A stretch of DNA of 8,834 nt from Gammaproteobacteria bacterium (GTDB taxonomy: Bacteria > Pseudomonadota > Gammaproteobacteria > SZUA-229): positions 5,732 to 14,565 of the forward strand of contig NVSH01000018.1 in NCBI GenBank assembly GCA_002401185.1, given 5' to 3'. This document shows, piece by piece, positions 1-6,991 of the stretch (the first letter of the stretch is position 1; each line of letters begins with the position of its first letter). The translations under genes and the position numbers were made by a program. The notes beneath the pieces were generated by a model. That model searched no databases. It was not told the DNA's origin and saw nothing but the letters and a program-made list of their open reading frames with translations.

Positions 1-899
1 GCCAACGGTTTAAGTAGATTAAATAAAGAACCCGGTTTATTTTGTACAAATACCAGCAGACTGGTTCGATCATCTCCACTCGACGGTACTTTATGGTTAC
101 CGATAACAACAAACCGTGTGGTATTGTCAGGTTCGTCTTCGATGTCTGATTGCAAAATAGGAACATCATACAACTCAGCCGCCATACGACCGCCTATGGC
201 TGCCGAAGCGTGACTGTCTTTCGACAGGATAAGTGCCTGGGCATTACTGTTCATCTCTATGCGTTCAACAGCAGGCAGGTATTTATCCAGCCAGCGATTA
301 CACTGTGATAGTGATTGCTGGTGCGCATAAACACGTTCAATCTGCTCCAGAGAATCGGCGTTACTCAACAGATTATGGCGAATACGAAGTGCAACTTCAC
401 CGCTGATCATCAAAGAAGATTTCATGAACAGATCCAACGTATGATTAATGACGCCAGCACTTGAATTTTCGACAGGCACAACACCAAAGTTTGCACTATC
501 TGCCTCAACAACCCTGAATACTTCTTCGATACTTGCTACCGGCTGCGTCTCGATCAGGCTGCCAAAATGTTTTATCGCCGCCGAGTGTGTATAGGTACCC
601 TCTGGCCCTAAAAAAGCCACCTTTAATGGTTTTTCATGTGCCAGACAGGCCGCCATGATCTCACGAAAAATGCCCGCCATACTCTCATTCGCTAGAGGGC
701 CGGTGTTTCGCTGCATGACTGCGCGCAATACTTGTGCTTCACGTTCTGGCCGATAGAAGTGGCCAGTTTCACCTTGCTGCTGTTTAACTTTAGCAACCTG
801 TGCCGCGCAGGACGCACGTTCTGAGACCAGATCCTGTATCGATAGATCTATCTCATCGATACGCTTTCGTATTGCGCTTAGTGGGTCTTTTTCAGTCAT
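1..899 (-). CDS. pheA: Bifunctional chorismate mutase / prephenate dehydratase (P-protein), 3' end cut by window edge
   Basis: Cytoplasmic enzyme converting chorismate to prephenate and then to phenylpyruvate, the committed branch to phenylalanine. 299 residues are visible; the family is usually about 360, so about 60 C-terminal residues are missing. Residues 1-90 are an AroQ-type chorismate mutase: R11, R28 and K39 align with the E. coli P-protein active site, and R53-E54 match its Arg51-Glu52 after a two-residue shift. The dehydratase domain runs from about 93 (VAFLGPEGTYTHSAA) to 268 and contains PVENSSAG and the catalytic TRF at 261-263. An ACT regulatory domain begins near 279, with GSLF at 290-293 in the Phe-binding region; its ESRP-type motif would lie outside. 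The overall sequence resembles the Pseudomonas protein (FYRPEREAQVL). The ATG at 899-897 is chosen because R11/R28/K39 then match E. coli numbering; no good Shine-Dalgarno precedes it. It lies 171 bases downstream of serA, last in the visible supraoperon. Confidence 0.96.
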   Translation of the reverse strand, partial: MTEKDPLSAIRKRIDEIDLSIQDLVSERASCAAQVAKVKQQQGETGHFYRPEREAQVLRAVMQRNTGPLANESMAGIFREIMAACLAHEKPLKVAFLGPEGTYTHSAAIKHFGSLIETQPVASIEEVFRVVEADSANFGVVPVENSSAGVINHTLDLFMKSSLMISGEVALRIRHNLLSNADSLEQIERVYAHQQSLSQCNRWLDKYLPAVERIEMNSNAQALILSKDSHASAAIGGRMAAELYDVPILQSDIEDEPDNTTRFVVIGNHKVPSSGDDRTSLLVFVQNKPGSLFNLLKPL

Positions 900-938
900 T
901 AATTAAATACTTTACCAGATTAATAAAATTTAAAATAT

Positions 939-970
939 TTAACCACAGAGACACAAAGAACACAGAGGTT
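939..970. repeat. CACAGAGA-type short tandem motif in the serA-pheA spacer
   Basis: Read on the plus strand, three near-identical units occur: CACAGAGA (944-951), CACAAAGA (952-959) and CACAGAGG (961-968), preceded by TTAAC and followed by a T run. Very similar 'ACCACAGAGACACAGAG' strings occur as dispersed intergenic repeats in many unrelated bacterial genomes; that is recollection, not a search result. The rest of the 900-1070 spacer is AT-rich, and I see no gene or convincing terminator in it. The open frame at 800-1036 on the plus strand merely crosses this repeat and the antisense of pheA. Confidence 0.55.
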
Positions 971-1070
971 TTTTATATTGAGAGCTTTGCACGAAGCACA
1001 GGCGCATTTATACCCAATATTATATTTTCTTTGTAATCTTTCTGTCACTGAGGTAAGTTTTTAATTTTTT

Positions 1071-2234
1071 CTACACCTGCCGCGCTTTTAATACGCCTTC
1101 TATCGCGCTAAATTTTTCGATTAAATCATCTCCGATTTCCGACTCGATGTCCATTAAGGTGTAAGCGAGATCATTCCTGGATTCATTACGCATATGGTGG
1201 ATGTTATAACCTGCATCACCGACTGCTGTAGAAATTTTTGCAATCATATCCGGCATATTTCTATGCACGAGTGCAACACGTGATTTACCACCACGTGGCA
1301 ATTTTATCGTCGGGAAATTAACCGAATTTTTAATGTTGCCATTTTCAAGATAGTCCTTAATTTGATCGGCCACCATCATCGCACAGTTTTCTTCTGCCTC
1401 TGATGTAGAAGCGCCAAGATGAGGCAATGTGATAACACGGTCATTATTTTTTAATTTCTGCACCGGAAAATCACAGACGTATGCATTGAGCTTACCTGAT
1501 TCAAGCGCAGCGAGAACGGCGTCATCATTTACGATGCCGTGACGTGCAAAGTTTAAAATCACGGCGCCATCTTTCATGGTAGCGATACGCTGGCTATTCA
1601 TTAAATCACGTGTTGCATCGATTAGTGGAACATGAAAAGTAATAAAATCCGATTCACGGATTAACTGATCAACACTTTCCATCTCCTCTACATCCGATGA
1701 CATTAACCAGGCATTTTTTACTGTAATGGTCGGGTCAAAACCGATAACACGCATACCTAAAGCAACCGCAACATTGGCGATTTGTACACCGATAGCACCG
1801 AGACCAACAACGCCCAATGTCCGGCCAGGTAGCTCATACCCAACATATTTTTTCTTACCCTCTTCCACGGCTTTATTTTGCTCTGCGTCCGAACCATTAA
1901 CATTTTCAGTGTATTTCCAGGCCTGACAAATATTTCTACACGCCAATAACATACCCGCGATAACCAGTTCTTTTACTGCATTGGCATTGGCACCAGGGGC
2001 ATTAAATACGACAATGCCCTGCTCGCCGAGTGGCCCGACAGGAACATTATTGGTTCCCGCACCTGCACGTCCAACAACTTTTAAATTTGACGGGATATCC
2101 ATCGCATGCAAGTTATGCGAACGCACAATAATCGCATCGGGATTCTCGACATCAGAACTTACTGAATAAGAATCTGCAGGCAGTCGCTTTAATCCTTTAT
2201 TAGAAATACTGTTGATGGTTTTAATGTGGAACAT
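1071..2234 (-). CDS. serA: D-3-phosphoglycerate dehydrogenase, short form with C-terminal ACT domain
   Basis: NAD-dependent oxidation of 3-phosphoglycerate to 3-phosphohydroxypyruvate, first step of phosphorylated serine synthesis in the cytoplasm. With the ATG start the protein is 387 residues, typical of a short SerA subfamily (E. coli SerA is about 410). Visible: substrate-side motif GRAGAGTNN (55-63), Rossmann motif GVVGLGAIG (141-149), acidic-end strand VIGFDP (163-168), catalytic-loop Arg231 in ARHG, the histidine of PHLGAST (His272), and a C-terminal ACT domain from about 318 (RVALVHRNMPDM) to 387. The glutamate expected between Arg and His appears to be Gln259 (CDFPVQK). A TTG at 2246 would add four residues, but GGGAAGG sits just before the ATG at 2234, so that start is preferred. 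It lies 41 bases after serC, whose product uses SerA's product; the two are probably co-transcribed. Confidence 0.93.
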   Translation of the reverse strand: MFHIKTINSISNKGLKRLPADSYSVSSDVENPDAIIVRSHNLHAMDIPSNLKVVGRAGAGTNNVPVGPLGEQGIVVFNAPGANANAVKELVIAGMLLACRNICQAWKYTENVNGSDAEQNKAVEEGKKKYVGYELPGRTLGVVGLGAIGVQIANVAVALGMRVIGFDPTITVKNAWLMSSDVEEMESVDQLIRESDFITFHVPLIDATRDLMNSQRIATMKDGAVILNFARHGIVNDDAVLAALESGKLNAYVCDFPVQKLKNNDRVITLPHLGASTSEAEENCAMMVADQIKDYLENGNIKNSVNFPTIKLPRGGKSRVALVHRNMPDMIAKISTAVGDAGYNIHHMRNESRNDLAYTLMDIESEIGDDLIEKFSAIEGVLKARQV

Positions 2235-2237
2235 GAG

Positions 2238-2244
2238 CCTTCCC
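2238..2244 (-). promoter_or_regulatory. Shine-Dalgarno GGGAAGG that fixes the serA start
   Basis: On the minus strand GGGAAGG is followed by CTC and then the ATG at 2234-2232. It overlaps the alternative upstream TTG codon (2246-2244), which it therefore could not serve. It is the clearest ribosome-binding site among the minus-strand supraoperon genes here. Confidence 0.7.
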
Positions 2245-2275
2245 AAAATTTATTCTTTAAAATGAAGCAAAAATA

Positions 2276-3358
2276 CTATGCTTGTGTTTTCTCAAAGTCC
2301 TTCATGAATGCAATCAATGCATCAACGCCCACTTCGGGCATCGCATTATAAATACTGGCACGCATACCACCGACCGACCGATGACCTTTTAACGAAGTAA
2401 GCCCTTTGGCGGCGGCCTGTTCAATAAACGCTGTATCTAAATTTGCATCCGCCAGAATAAACGGAACGTTCATCCACGATCGACAATGGACATCAACGGG
2501 ATTACTGTAAAACGCAGAATCATCAATCGCCTTATATAGTTTTTCAGCCTTACGTTTATTAGTAGCTTCGATAGCTGACATACCACCTTGCTTTAAACCC
2601 CAAGCAAAAACCAACCCCGCAAAATACCAGCTATAAGTAGGTGGCGTGTTATACATCGAGTCATAATCTACGAAGGTTTTGTAATCAAACATGACCGGCA
2701 TGTTTGCATCTGCATTACCGATGAGATCTTCACGCACGATAACAATGGTTAAACCTGCAGGGCCAATATTTTTCTGCGCACCTGCATAGATAACACCAAA
2801 CTTAGATACATCGATGGCACGAGATAGTATGGTTGACGACATATCCGCGACCAATGGCACATCGCCCGTTTCAGGAATGTAGTCAAACTCGACACCAACG
2901 ATGGTTTCATTCGGTGTGTAATGTACATAAGCCGCATCTGGGTCAAACTCAAGACTTGCGGCTGCAGGTACCGTGGTAAAATGACTGTTTGTGGTATCTG
3001 CTACCACATTAACATGACAATAACGTTTTACTTCGGCTACCGCCTTTTTAGACCACTGGCCTGTTAATAGATAATCGGCAGACTTTTTACCGTTAAGTAA
3101 ATTAATTGGCACCATAGCAAACTGACTACTGGCACCGCCCTGTACAAACAGCACTTTGTAATTATCAGGTATCATCATCAACTGTCGCAGATTAGCCTCT
3201 GCTTTAGCCGCAATCGACATATAGTCTTTACCGCGATGACTCATTTCCATCACCGACACGCCGGTATTGTTCCAGTCCAGCATCTCAGCTTGCGCCTGCG
3301 CTAAAACTTCCGTTGGCAGTGCGGCTGGGCCAGCACTAAAATTATAGACTCTACTCAT
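2276..3358 (-). CDS. serC: Phosphoserine aminotransferase
   Basis: PLP-dependent transamination of 3-phosphohydroxypyruvate with glutamate to O-phosphoserine; the same enzyme family also acts on the 4-phosphohydroxythreonine branch of pyridoxal phosphate synthesis. Full length at 360 residues, the normal size. N-terminal YNFSAGPAALP (5-15), the phosphate-binding pair H41-R42, the cofactor-stacking W102, D172 of VADMSS, and the Schiff-base lysine K196 in YAGAQKNIGPAG are all present. C-terminal GHRSVGGMRASIYNA (325-339) gives H326-R327 and R334. No key residue is missing. The ATG at 3358 gives the conserved family N-terminus, although only an AT-rich, poorly matching ribosome-binding region precedes it. 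It sits 142 bases downstream of gyrA and 41 bases upstream of serA; gyrA-serC linkage is well known in Pseudomonas. Confidence 0.97.
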   Translation of the reverse strand: MSRVYNFSAGPAALPTEVLAQAQAEMLDWNNTGVSVMEMSHRGKDYMSIAAKAEANLRQLMMIPDNYKVLFVQGGASSQFAMVPINLLNGKKSADYLLTGQWSKKAVAEVKRYCHVNVVADTTNSHFTTVPAAASLEFDPDAAYVHYTPNETIVGVEFDYIPETGDVPLVADMSSTILSRAIDVSKFGVIYAGAQKNIGPAGLTIVIVREDLIGNADANMPVMFDYKTFVDYDSMYNTPPTYSWYFAGLVFAWGLKQGGMSAIEATNKRKAEKLYKAIDDSAFYSNPVDVHCRSWMNVPFILADANLDTAFIEQAAAKGLTSLKGHRSVGGMRASIYNAMPEVGVDALIAFMKDFEKTQA

Positions 3359-3397
3359 AAAGGTTTTTATTTTTAGAATAAGGGTAATTGAACACGC

Positions 3398-3420
3398 TTA
3401 CATAAATATTTGTTATGTAA
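3398..3420. repeat. Perfect 8-bp inverted repeat upstream of serC
   Basis: TTACATAA (3398-3405) and TTATGTAA (3413-3420) are exact reverse complements around a 7-base loop. No T run follows on either strand, so it is not a standard intrinsic terminator. It lies about 40 bases before the serC start, where it could be an operator or a leader hairpin. Its right arm overlaps the second inverted repeat at 3408-3436. Confidence 0.5.
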
Positions 3421-3436
3421 ATTCACCGTAACAAAT
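3408..3436. repeat. Second 8-bp inverted repeat, overlapping the first
   Basis: ATTTGTTA (3408-3415) and TAACAAAT (3429-3436) are exact reverse complements separated by 13 bases. Because the left arm shares 3413-3415 and the loop of the 3398-3420 structure, the two hairpins cannot form at once in RNA. Both are AT-rich and individually weak. Confidence 0.45.
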
Positions 3437-3482
3437 GATTTAAACTAAGCGATATATTAAATTAAGAAAGATGAATAAATAT

Positions 3483-3504
3483 TTGATTTAAATAGATAAA
3501 TCAA
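3483..3504. repeat. Inverted repeat spanning the gyrA stop codon
   Basis: TTGATTTA (3483-3490) and TAAATCAA (3497-3504) are exact reverse complements around a 6-base loop, and the gyrA stop (3503-3501) lies in one arm. On the minus strand an A/T-rich but not uninterrupted U-rich stretch follows. It could be a weak transcript-end or mRNA 3'-end hairpin; the stem has only one G-C pair, so efficient termination is unlikely. Confidence 0.4.
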
Positions 3505-6095
3505 TCTTCAGATGATTCATCTAGCGTAGCGTCATCAACATCATCAGAAAGCACTTCTATCTTTTCTATTTCAACCAGCTTCTCGCCTTTGGTCAGACGA
3601 ATCAGTCGCACACCTTGTGTATTTCGACCCATTTGACTGACATCAGAAACAGCAATTCGAACCAAGGTGCCATTGTCCGTTATCATCATAAAGTCATTTT
3701 CTGGTTGCACCTGAACAGCACCCACAATCTTGCCATTTCGCTCATTGGTCTTGATTGAAATAACACCTTGACCACCACGTCCTTTTAGCGGGTAGTCATC
3801 GACGTTAGTGCGTTTACCAAAACCATTTTCAGTCGACGTTAAAATCGAACCTCCCTGCTCAACCTTTATCATTGCAATAACTTCCTGCTGGCCCGTTATA
3901 CGTATACCACGGACACCGCCCGCTGTACGTCCCATACAACGCACATCAGTTTCAGAGAATCGAACGGCTTTACCAGAATCTGCCAGCAACATGATGTGAT
4001 CACTACCATTGGTAATAACAACGTCAACCAGCTTGTCACCATCGCGTAATTCAATTGCTTTGATGCCCGACGTTCTCGGACGAGAGAAATTCGATAACGC
4101 CGTTTTCTTCACCGTACCCGAACTGGTTGCCATGAAGACAAAACGGTTCTCATCATAGTCACGTATTGGCATAACCGCATTGATACGCTCGCCCTCTTCC
4201 AGTGGTAGCAAGTTAATGATGGGTTTACCTCGAGAGCCACGCCCTGCCATTGGTAGTTGATAGACTTTTAACCAATACACTTTTCCACGACTGGAAAAAC
4301 ACAGCAAAGTATCGTGTGTATTGGCAACAAATAATTTATCGATAAAATCTTCGGTCTTCATCGAAGTTGCCGACTTACCACGACCACCACGACGCTGGGT
4401 ATTATAGACATCCAGTTGCTGCGACTTGGTATAACCTTCACGCGAAAAAGTAACCACGACATCTTCTTCTGTAATGAGATCTTCCATGTTGAAATCAAGC
4501 TCATCTGCCATGATTTCACTACGTCGCTCATCAGCGTAATTATCACGAATCTCGTTCAACTCTTCACGGATAACTTCCAGCAACCGCTCAGGGTTTGACA
4601 AAATCTCGATTAACGCTTTAATAACGTTAAGTATCTGCTGGAATTCATTAACAATTTTATCTTGTTCAAGACCGGTCAAACGATGCAGTTTCAAATCAAG
4701 TATCGCTTGCGCCTGCACTTCTGAAAGATGGTAACCATCCTCTTTCAGACCGTAACACGGGTCCAGATTATCAGGACGAGAAGCCGTTAAATCTACGCCT
4801 TCGCCTGCATTATTTATGGCTCGAGAAACCATATCGTTGACAATGCCTGCTGGCCATATTCTCTTCAGCAGTCCCGCTTTTGCTTCAGCTGGGTTAGCTG
4901 ATTTTTTAATCAGATCGATAATCTCATCGATATTGGCTAGCGCAACAGCAAGCCCTTCTAACACATGTGCACGTGCGCGCGCTTTGCGTAACTCAAAGAG
5001 TGTACGACGGGTAACGACTTCACGACGATGGCGTAAAAATGCATCAAGAATCTGTTTCAGATCTAATAACTGCGGCTGCCCGTCCACCAAGGCGACCATG
5101 TTGATGCCAAACGAAGACTGCATGGCCGTCTGTGAAAACAGGTTATTCAACAATACGTCAGCGACTTCACCACGTTTGATTTCGACAACGATACGCATAC
5201 CGTCTTTATCTGATTCATCACGCAGCGCAGAAATCCCTTCGATTCGTTTTTCTTTGACCAGCTCAGCAATGCGCTCGATTAAGCGCGCTTTGTTTACCTG
5301 ATAGGGTAGCTCAGAGACAATAATCGACTGCCGGCCCTTATCGTTTTCGATAATTTTGGCACGAGCGCGCATAATCATGCGACCACGGCCGGTCTTATAT
5401 GCCTGGCGAATACCTTTAACACCATTAATAAATGCCGCTGTCGGTAAATCAGGCGCCGGGATATGTTCCATTAGTTCATCGATAGTCGCATCGGGATTAT
5501 CGATCAATGCCAGGCAGGCACTTATCACTTCACCAAGGTTATGGGGCGGCATGTTGGTCGCCATACCCACAGCAATACCCGTCGAACCATTAATCAGCAT
5601 ATTAGGCACACGCGTTGGCATGACCACTGGCTCCGATTCAGAACCATCATAGTTTTCTGCAAAATCGACAGTTTCTTTGTCTAGATCAGCGAGCAACTCG
5701 TGTGCAATTTTTGACATCCGCACTTCGGTATAACGCATCGCAGCTGGCGCATCACCATCGACCGAACCAAAATTACCTTGGCCATCAACCAACATGTAAC
5801 GTAGTGAAAATGGCTGCGCCATCCGGACGATAGTGTCATACACAGCCGTGTCGCCGTGAGGATGATATTTACCGATAACATCACCAACCACACGCGCTGA
5901 CTTTTTATACGGTTTGTTGTAATCATTACCCAAAACATGCATTGCATAAAGCGCACGACGATGCACAGGTTTTAGACCATCTCTAACGTCAGGTAAGGCA
6001 CGTCCAACAATCACGCTCATGGCGTAATCCAGGTAGGACTGGCGCATTTCGTCTTCGAGATTTATCGGTGTTATTTCTTTTGCAAATTCAGTCAT
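3501..6095 (-). CDS. gyrA: DNA gyrase subunit A
   Basis: Breakage-reunion subunit of the A2B2 type II topoisomerase that introduces negative supercoils. Full length, 864 residues. The winged-helix/tower region carries the catalytic tyrosine Y122 in [10 protein letters not shown] and R121. The quinolone-determining region has T83 and D87 (HGDTAVYDT), the wild-type arrangement seen in Pseudomonas, so no classic resistance substitution is present. Coiled-coil region about 360-500. The C-terminal beta-pinwheel starts near 530 and has a gyrase box QRRGGRG at 567-573, marking gyrase rather than ParC. The acidic tail ([16 protein letters not shown]) is typical of gammaproteobacterial GyrA. The start aligns with E. 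coli (MxxxAxEITPxN), yet the upstream bases (TTTCCTAA) show no Shine-Dalgarno. It follows a probable terminator and heads the serC-serA-pheA run. Confidence 0.98.
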   Translation of the reverse strand: MTEFAKEITPINLEDEMRQSYLDYAMSVIVGRALPDVRDGLKPVHRRALYAMHVLGNDYNKPYKKSARVVGDVIGKYHPHGDTAVYDTIVRMAQPFSLRYMLVDGQGNFGSVDGDAPAAMRYTEVRMSKIAHELLADLDKETVDFAENYDGSESEPVVMPTRVPNMLINGSTGIAVGMATNMPPHNLGEVISACLALIDNPDATIDELMEHIPAPDLPTAAFINGVKGIRQAYKTGRGRMIMRARAKIIENDKGRQSIIVSELPYQVNKARLIERIAELVKEKRIEGISALRDESDKDGMRIVVEIKRGEVADVLLNNLFSQTAMQSSFGINMVALVDGQPQLLDLKQILDAFLRHRREVVTRRTLFELRKARARAHVLEGLAVALANIDEIIDLIKKSANPAEAKAGLLKRIWPAGIVNDMVSRAINNAGEGVDLTASRPDNLDPCYGLKEDGYHLSEVQAQAILDLKLHRLTGLEQDKIVNEFQQILNVIKALIEILSNPERLLEVIREELNEIRDNYADERRSEIMADELDFNMEDLITEEDVVVTFSREGYTKSQQLDVYNTQRRGGRGKSATSMKTEDFIDKLFVANTHDTLLCFSSRGKVYWLKVYQLPMAGRGSRGKPIINLLPLEEGERINAVMPIRDYDENRFVFMATSSGTVKKTALSNFSRPRTSGIKAIELRDGDKLVDVVITNGSDHIMLLADSGKAVRFSETDVRCMGRTAGGVRGIRITGQQEVIAMIKVEQGGSILTSTENGFGKRTNVDDYPLKGRGGQGVISIKTNERNGKIVGAVQVQPENDFMMITDNGTLVRIAVSDVSQMGRNTQGVRLIRLTKGEKLVEIEKIEVLSDDVDDATLDESSED

Positions 6096-6171
6096 TTAGG
6101 AAAGATTGTTAATTTTTAATTTAAGTTACATTGCCGCGTTTAATCGAACGTACTGAAGCCGATTTCCGGCC

Positions 6172-6199
6172 AAAAAAATAGCGCATTACTATGCGGCTT
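6172..6199 (-). terminator. Probable intrinsic terminator after the DUF1249 gene
   Basis: On the minus strand CGCAT-AGTA-ATGCG forms a 5-bp stem with a 4-base loop, extendable by G-C and A-T pairs past one bulged C, followed by CTA and seven T residues (6178-6172). It lies about 90 bases past the stop of the DUF1249 gene and about 75 bases before gyrA. It would separate the two transcription units and implies a gyrA promoter nearby. I could not identify a convincing -35/-10 pair for gyrA in 6096-6289. Confidence 0.5.
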
Positions 6200-6289
6200 A
6201 TCCAACGCTAAATACTAACACAAGCGACACTTAGCCGCAGCTTTAATCAGGCGGGAAAATGACTACTTCTGAAGCTTTCTTAAGACGTT

Positions 6290-6805
6290 TTAATTGCTTA
6301 AATTAATAAGCTTATTTTGCTCATCTGAGTGACGACTCATGGCGTGTTCGAGTACTGGAAAATGATGACCAAGGTATAGACAATAACCTAACCATTTATA
6401 CAGGAAATGATTTAACTTCCATTTAACCTTTATCGCTTTTTCCGGGATATGATCAAACTGTTGACGACCATGCTGTAGATGACCCGTAAGCACTTCGAGT
6501 TGATTAGCATCGTGATAGACTCTGATAGTTAATGCCGGCTCTTCGAGTCGCTGCTCGCCTTCTTCAAAATAATAAGTTAAACAAAAGGTAGTGGTAAATT
6601 TTGTACGCTCTAATATGCGCACATGCAAACTTAAGCAACCGGGCAGATGCGACACCACGTTATCTGATATTTGAGAAATATCAGGAATCAACCTACGCAG
6701 CCGCATGTAATTGTTTTCGTAAAGATCCATCAAGTGTACGAAGCCATGTGGGTCGACATCTTCGCACCCATAACCTGTAAGACCTGGTTGTTTATAATTT
6801 CTCAT
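6290..6805 (-). CDS. DUF1249 (YqiB-like) conserved protein of unknown function
   Basis: Function unknown. The 171-residue product resembles the DUF1249 family, which includes E. coli YqiB (about 140 residues). The match rests on an N-terminal block LMDLYENNYMRLRRLIPD (25-42), equivalent to the CExNFxxLRRLLP block of YqiB; a central ILERTKFTTTF (64-74); IRVYHDANQLEVL (94-106), the YHDA..AEV block; and a C-terminal KWKLNHFLYKWLGYCLYLGH (128-147). The usual DEKxQxN segment is altered here to KVKWKLN. The protein has about 15 more N-terminal residues and a longer polar tail (SRHSDEQNK) than YqiB. No signal peptide or membrane span is apparent, so it is probably cytoplasmic. The ATG at 6805 is preceded by AAAGG at short distance and a perfect TATAAT. 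In E. coli yqiB sits with nudF and cpdA; that neighbourhood is not seen here. Confidence 0.85.
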   Translation of the reverse strand: MRNYKQPGLTGYGCEDVDPHGFVHLMDLYENNYMRLRRLIPDISQISDNVVSHLPGCLSLHVRILERTKFTTTFCLTYYFEEGEQRLEEPALTIRVYHDANQLEVLTGHLQHGRQQFDHIPEKAIKVKWKLNHFLYKWLGYCLYLGHHFPVLEHAMSRHSDEQNKLINLSN

Positions 6806-6814
6806 GGCCTTTGT

Positions 6815-6830
6815 ATTATAGTAAATTTAC
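6815..6830 (-). promoter_or_regulatory. Candidate -10 box (TATAAT) with adjoining GTAAATTTAC palindrome before the DUF1249 gene
   Basis: On the minus strand a perfect TATAAT occupies 6820-6815, only 9 bases before the ATG. Directly upstream is the 10-bp perfect palindrome GTAAATTTAC (6821-6830), which would lie in the promoter spacer. No good -35 box is found at 16-18 bases. If used, the mRNA would be almost leaderless; alternatively the TATAAT is chance in AT-rich DNA. Confidence 0.35.
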
Positions 6831-6861
6831 ACACCTGAAACGTACTTTTTAGCTTATGACG

Positions 6862-6923
6862 CTCTGATTAATTCAGCGTGTTCGCAGCAGCCAGCGTTTC
6901 ACTTTAGGAACCTCTGATTAATT
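6862..6923. repeat. Direct repeat CTCTGATTAATT, two copies 50 bp apart
   Basis: The 12-mer occurs at 6862-6873 and 6912-6923, a start-to-start distance of exactly 50 bases. The second copy is preceded by GGAAC, giving GGAACCTCTGATTAATT, a string reminiscent of insertion-sequence ends. A shorter CAGCGT repeat (6874 and 6892) lies in the interval. No transposase gene is nearby. Confidence 0.45.
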
Positions 6924-6931
6924 AAATCTTA

Positions 6932-6943
6932 TTTACACGTAAA
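6932..6943. promoter_or_regulatory. Palindrome TTTAC-AC-GTAAA upstream of the DUF1513 gene
   Basis: TTTAC and GTAAA are 5-bp inverted arms separated by AC, about 48 bases before the ATG at 6992. Its left part, TTTACA, is also a 5/6 match to a -35 box, but no good -10 lies at the right distance (CATAAT at 6951-6956 is too close). The same half-site ATTTACAC recurs at 6825-6832 beside the divergent gene, so a shared operator is possible. Confidence 0.3.
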
Positions 6944-6991
6944 CTGCCATCATAATAAAAACACATAGCTAAAGCCAAACACAATAATTCT

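Noticed and set aside
800..1036. Plus-strand 78-codon open frame containing NHRDTKNTEV
   Set aside because: It is antisense to pheA for its first 100 bases and then reads through the CACAGAGA repeat; no ribosome-binding site and no domain. The peptide is a product of the repeat.
2234..2246. TTG start at 2246 for serA giving 391 residues
   Set aside because: The Shine-Dalgarno GGGAAGG overlaps this codon and serves the ATG at 2234, and the family N-terminus matches MFHIKTINSIS.
4816..5301. Plus-strand 161-codon open frame
   Set aside because: Lies wholly antisense to gyrA, which is conserved throughout. The composition (Ser/Arg/Ala-rich) is that of a reverse-complement shadow.
5356..5652. 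Plus-strand 98-codon open frame
   Set aside because: Antisense shadow of the gyrA N-terminal domain; no recognisable domain or start signal.
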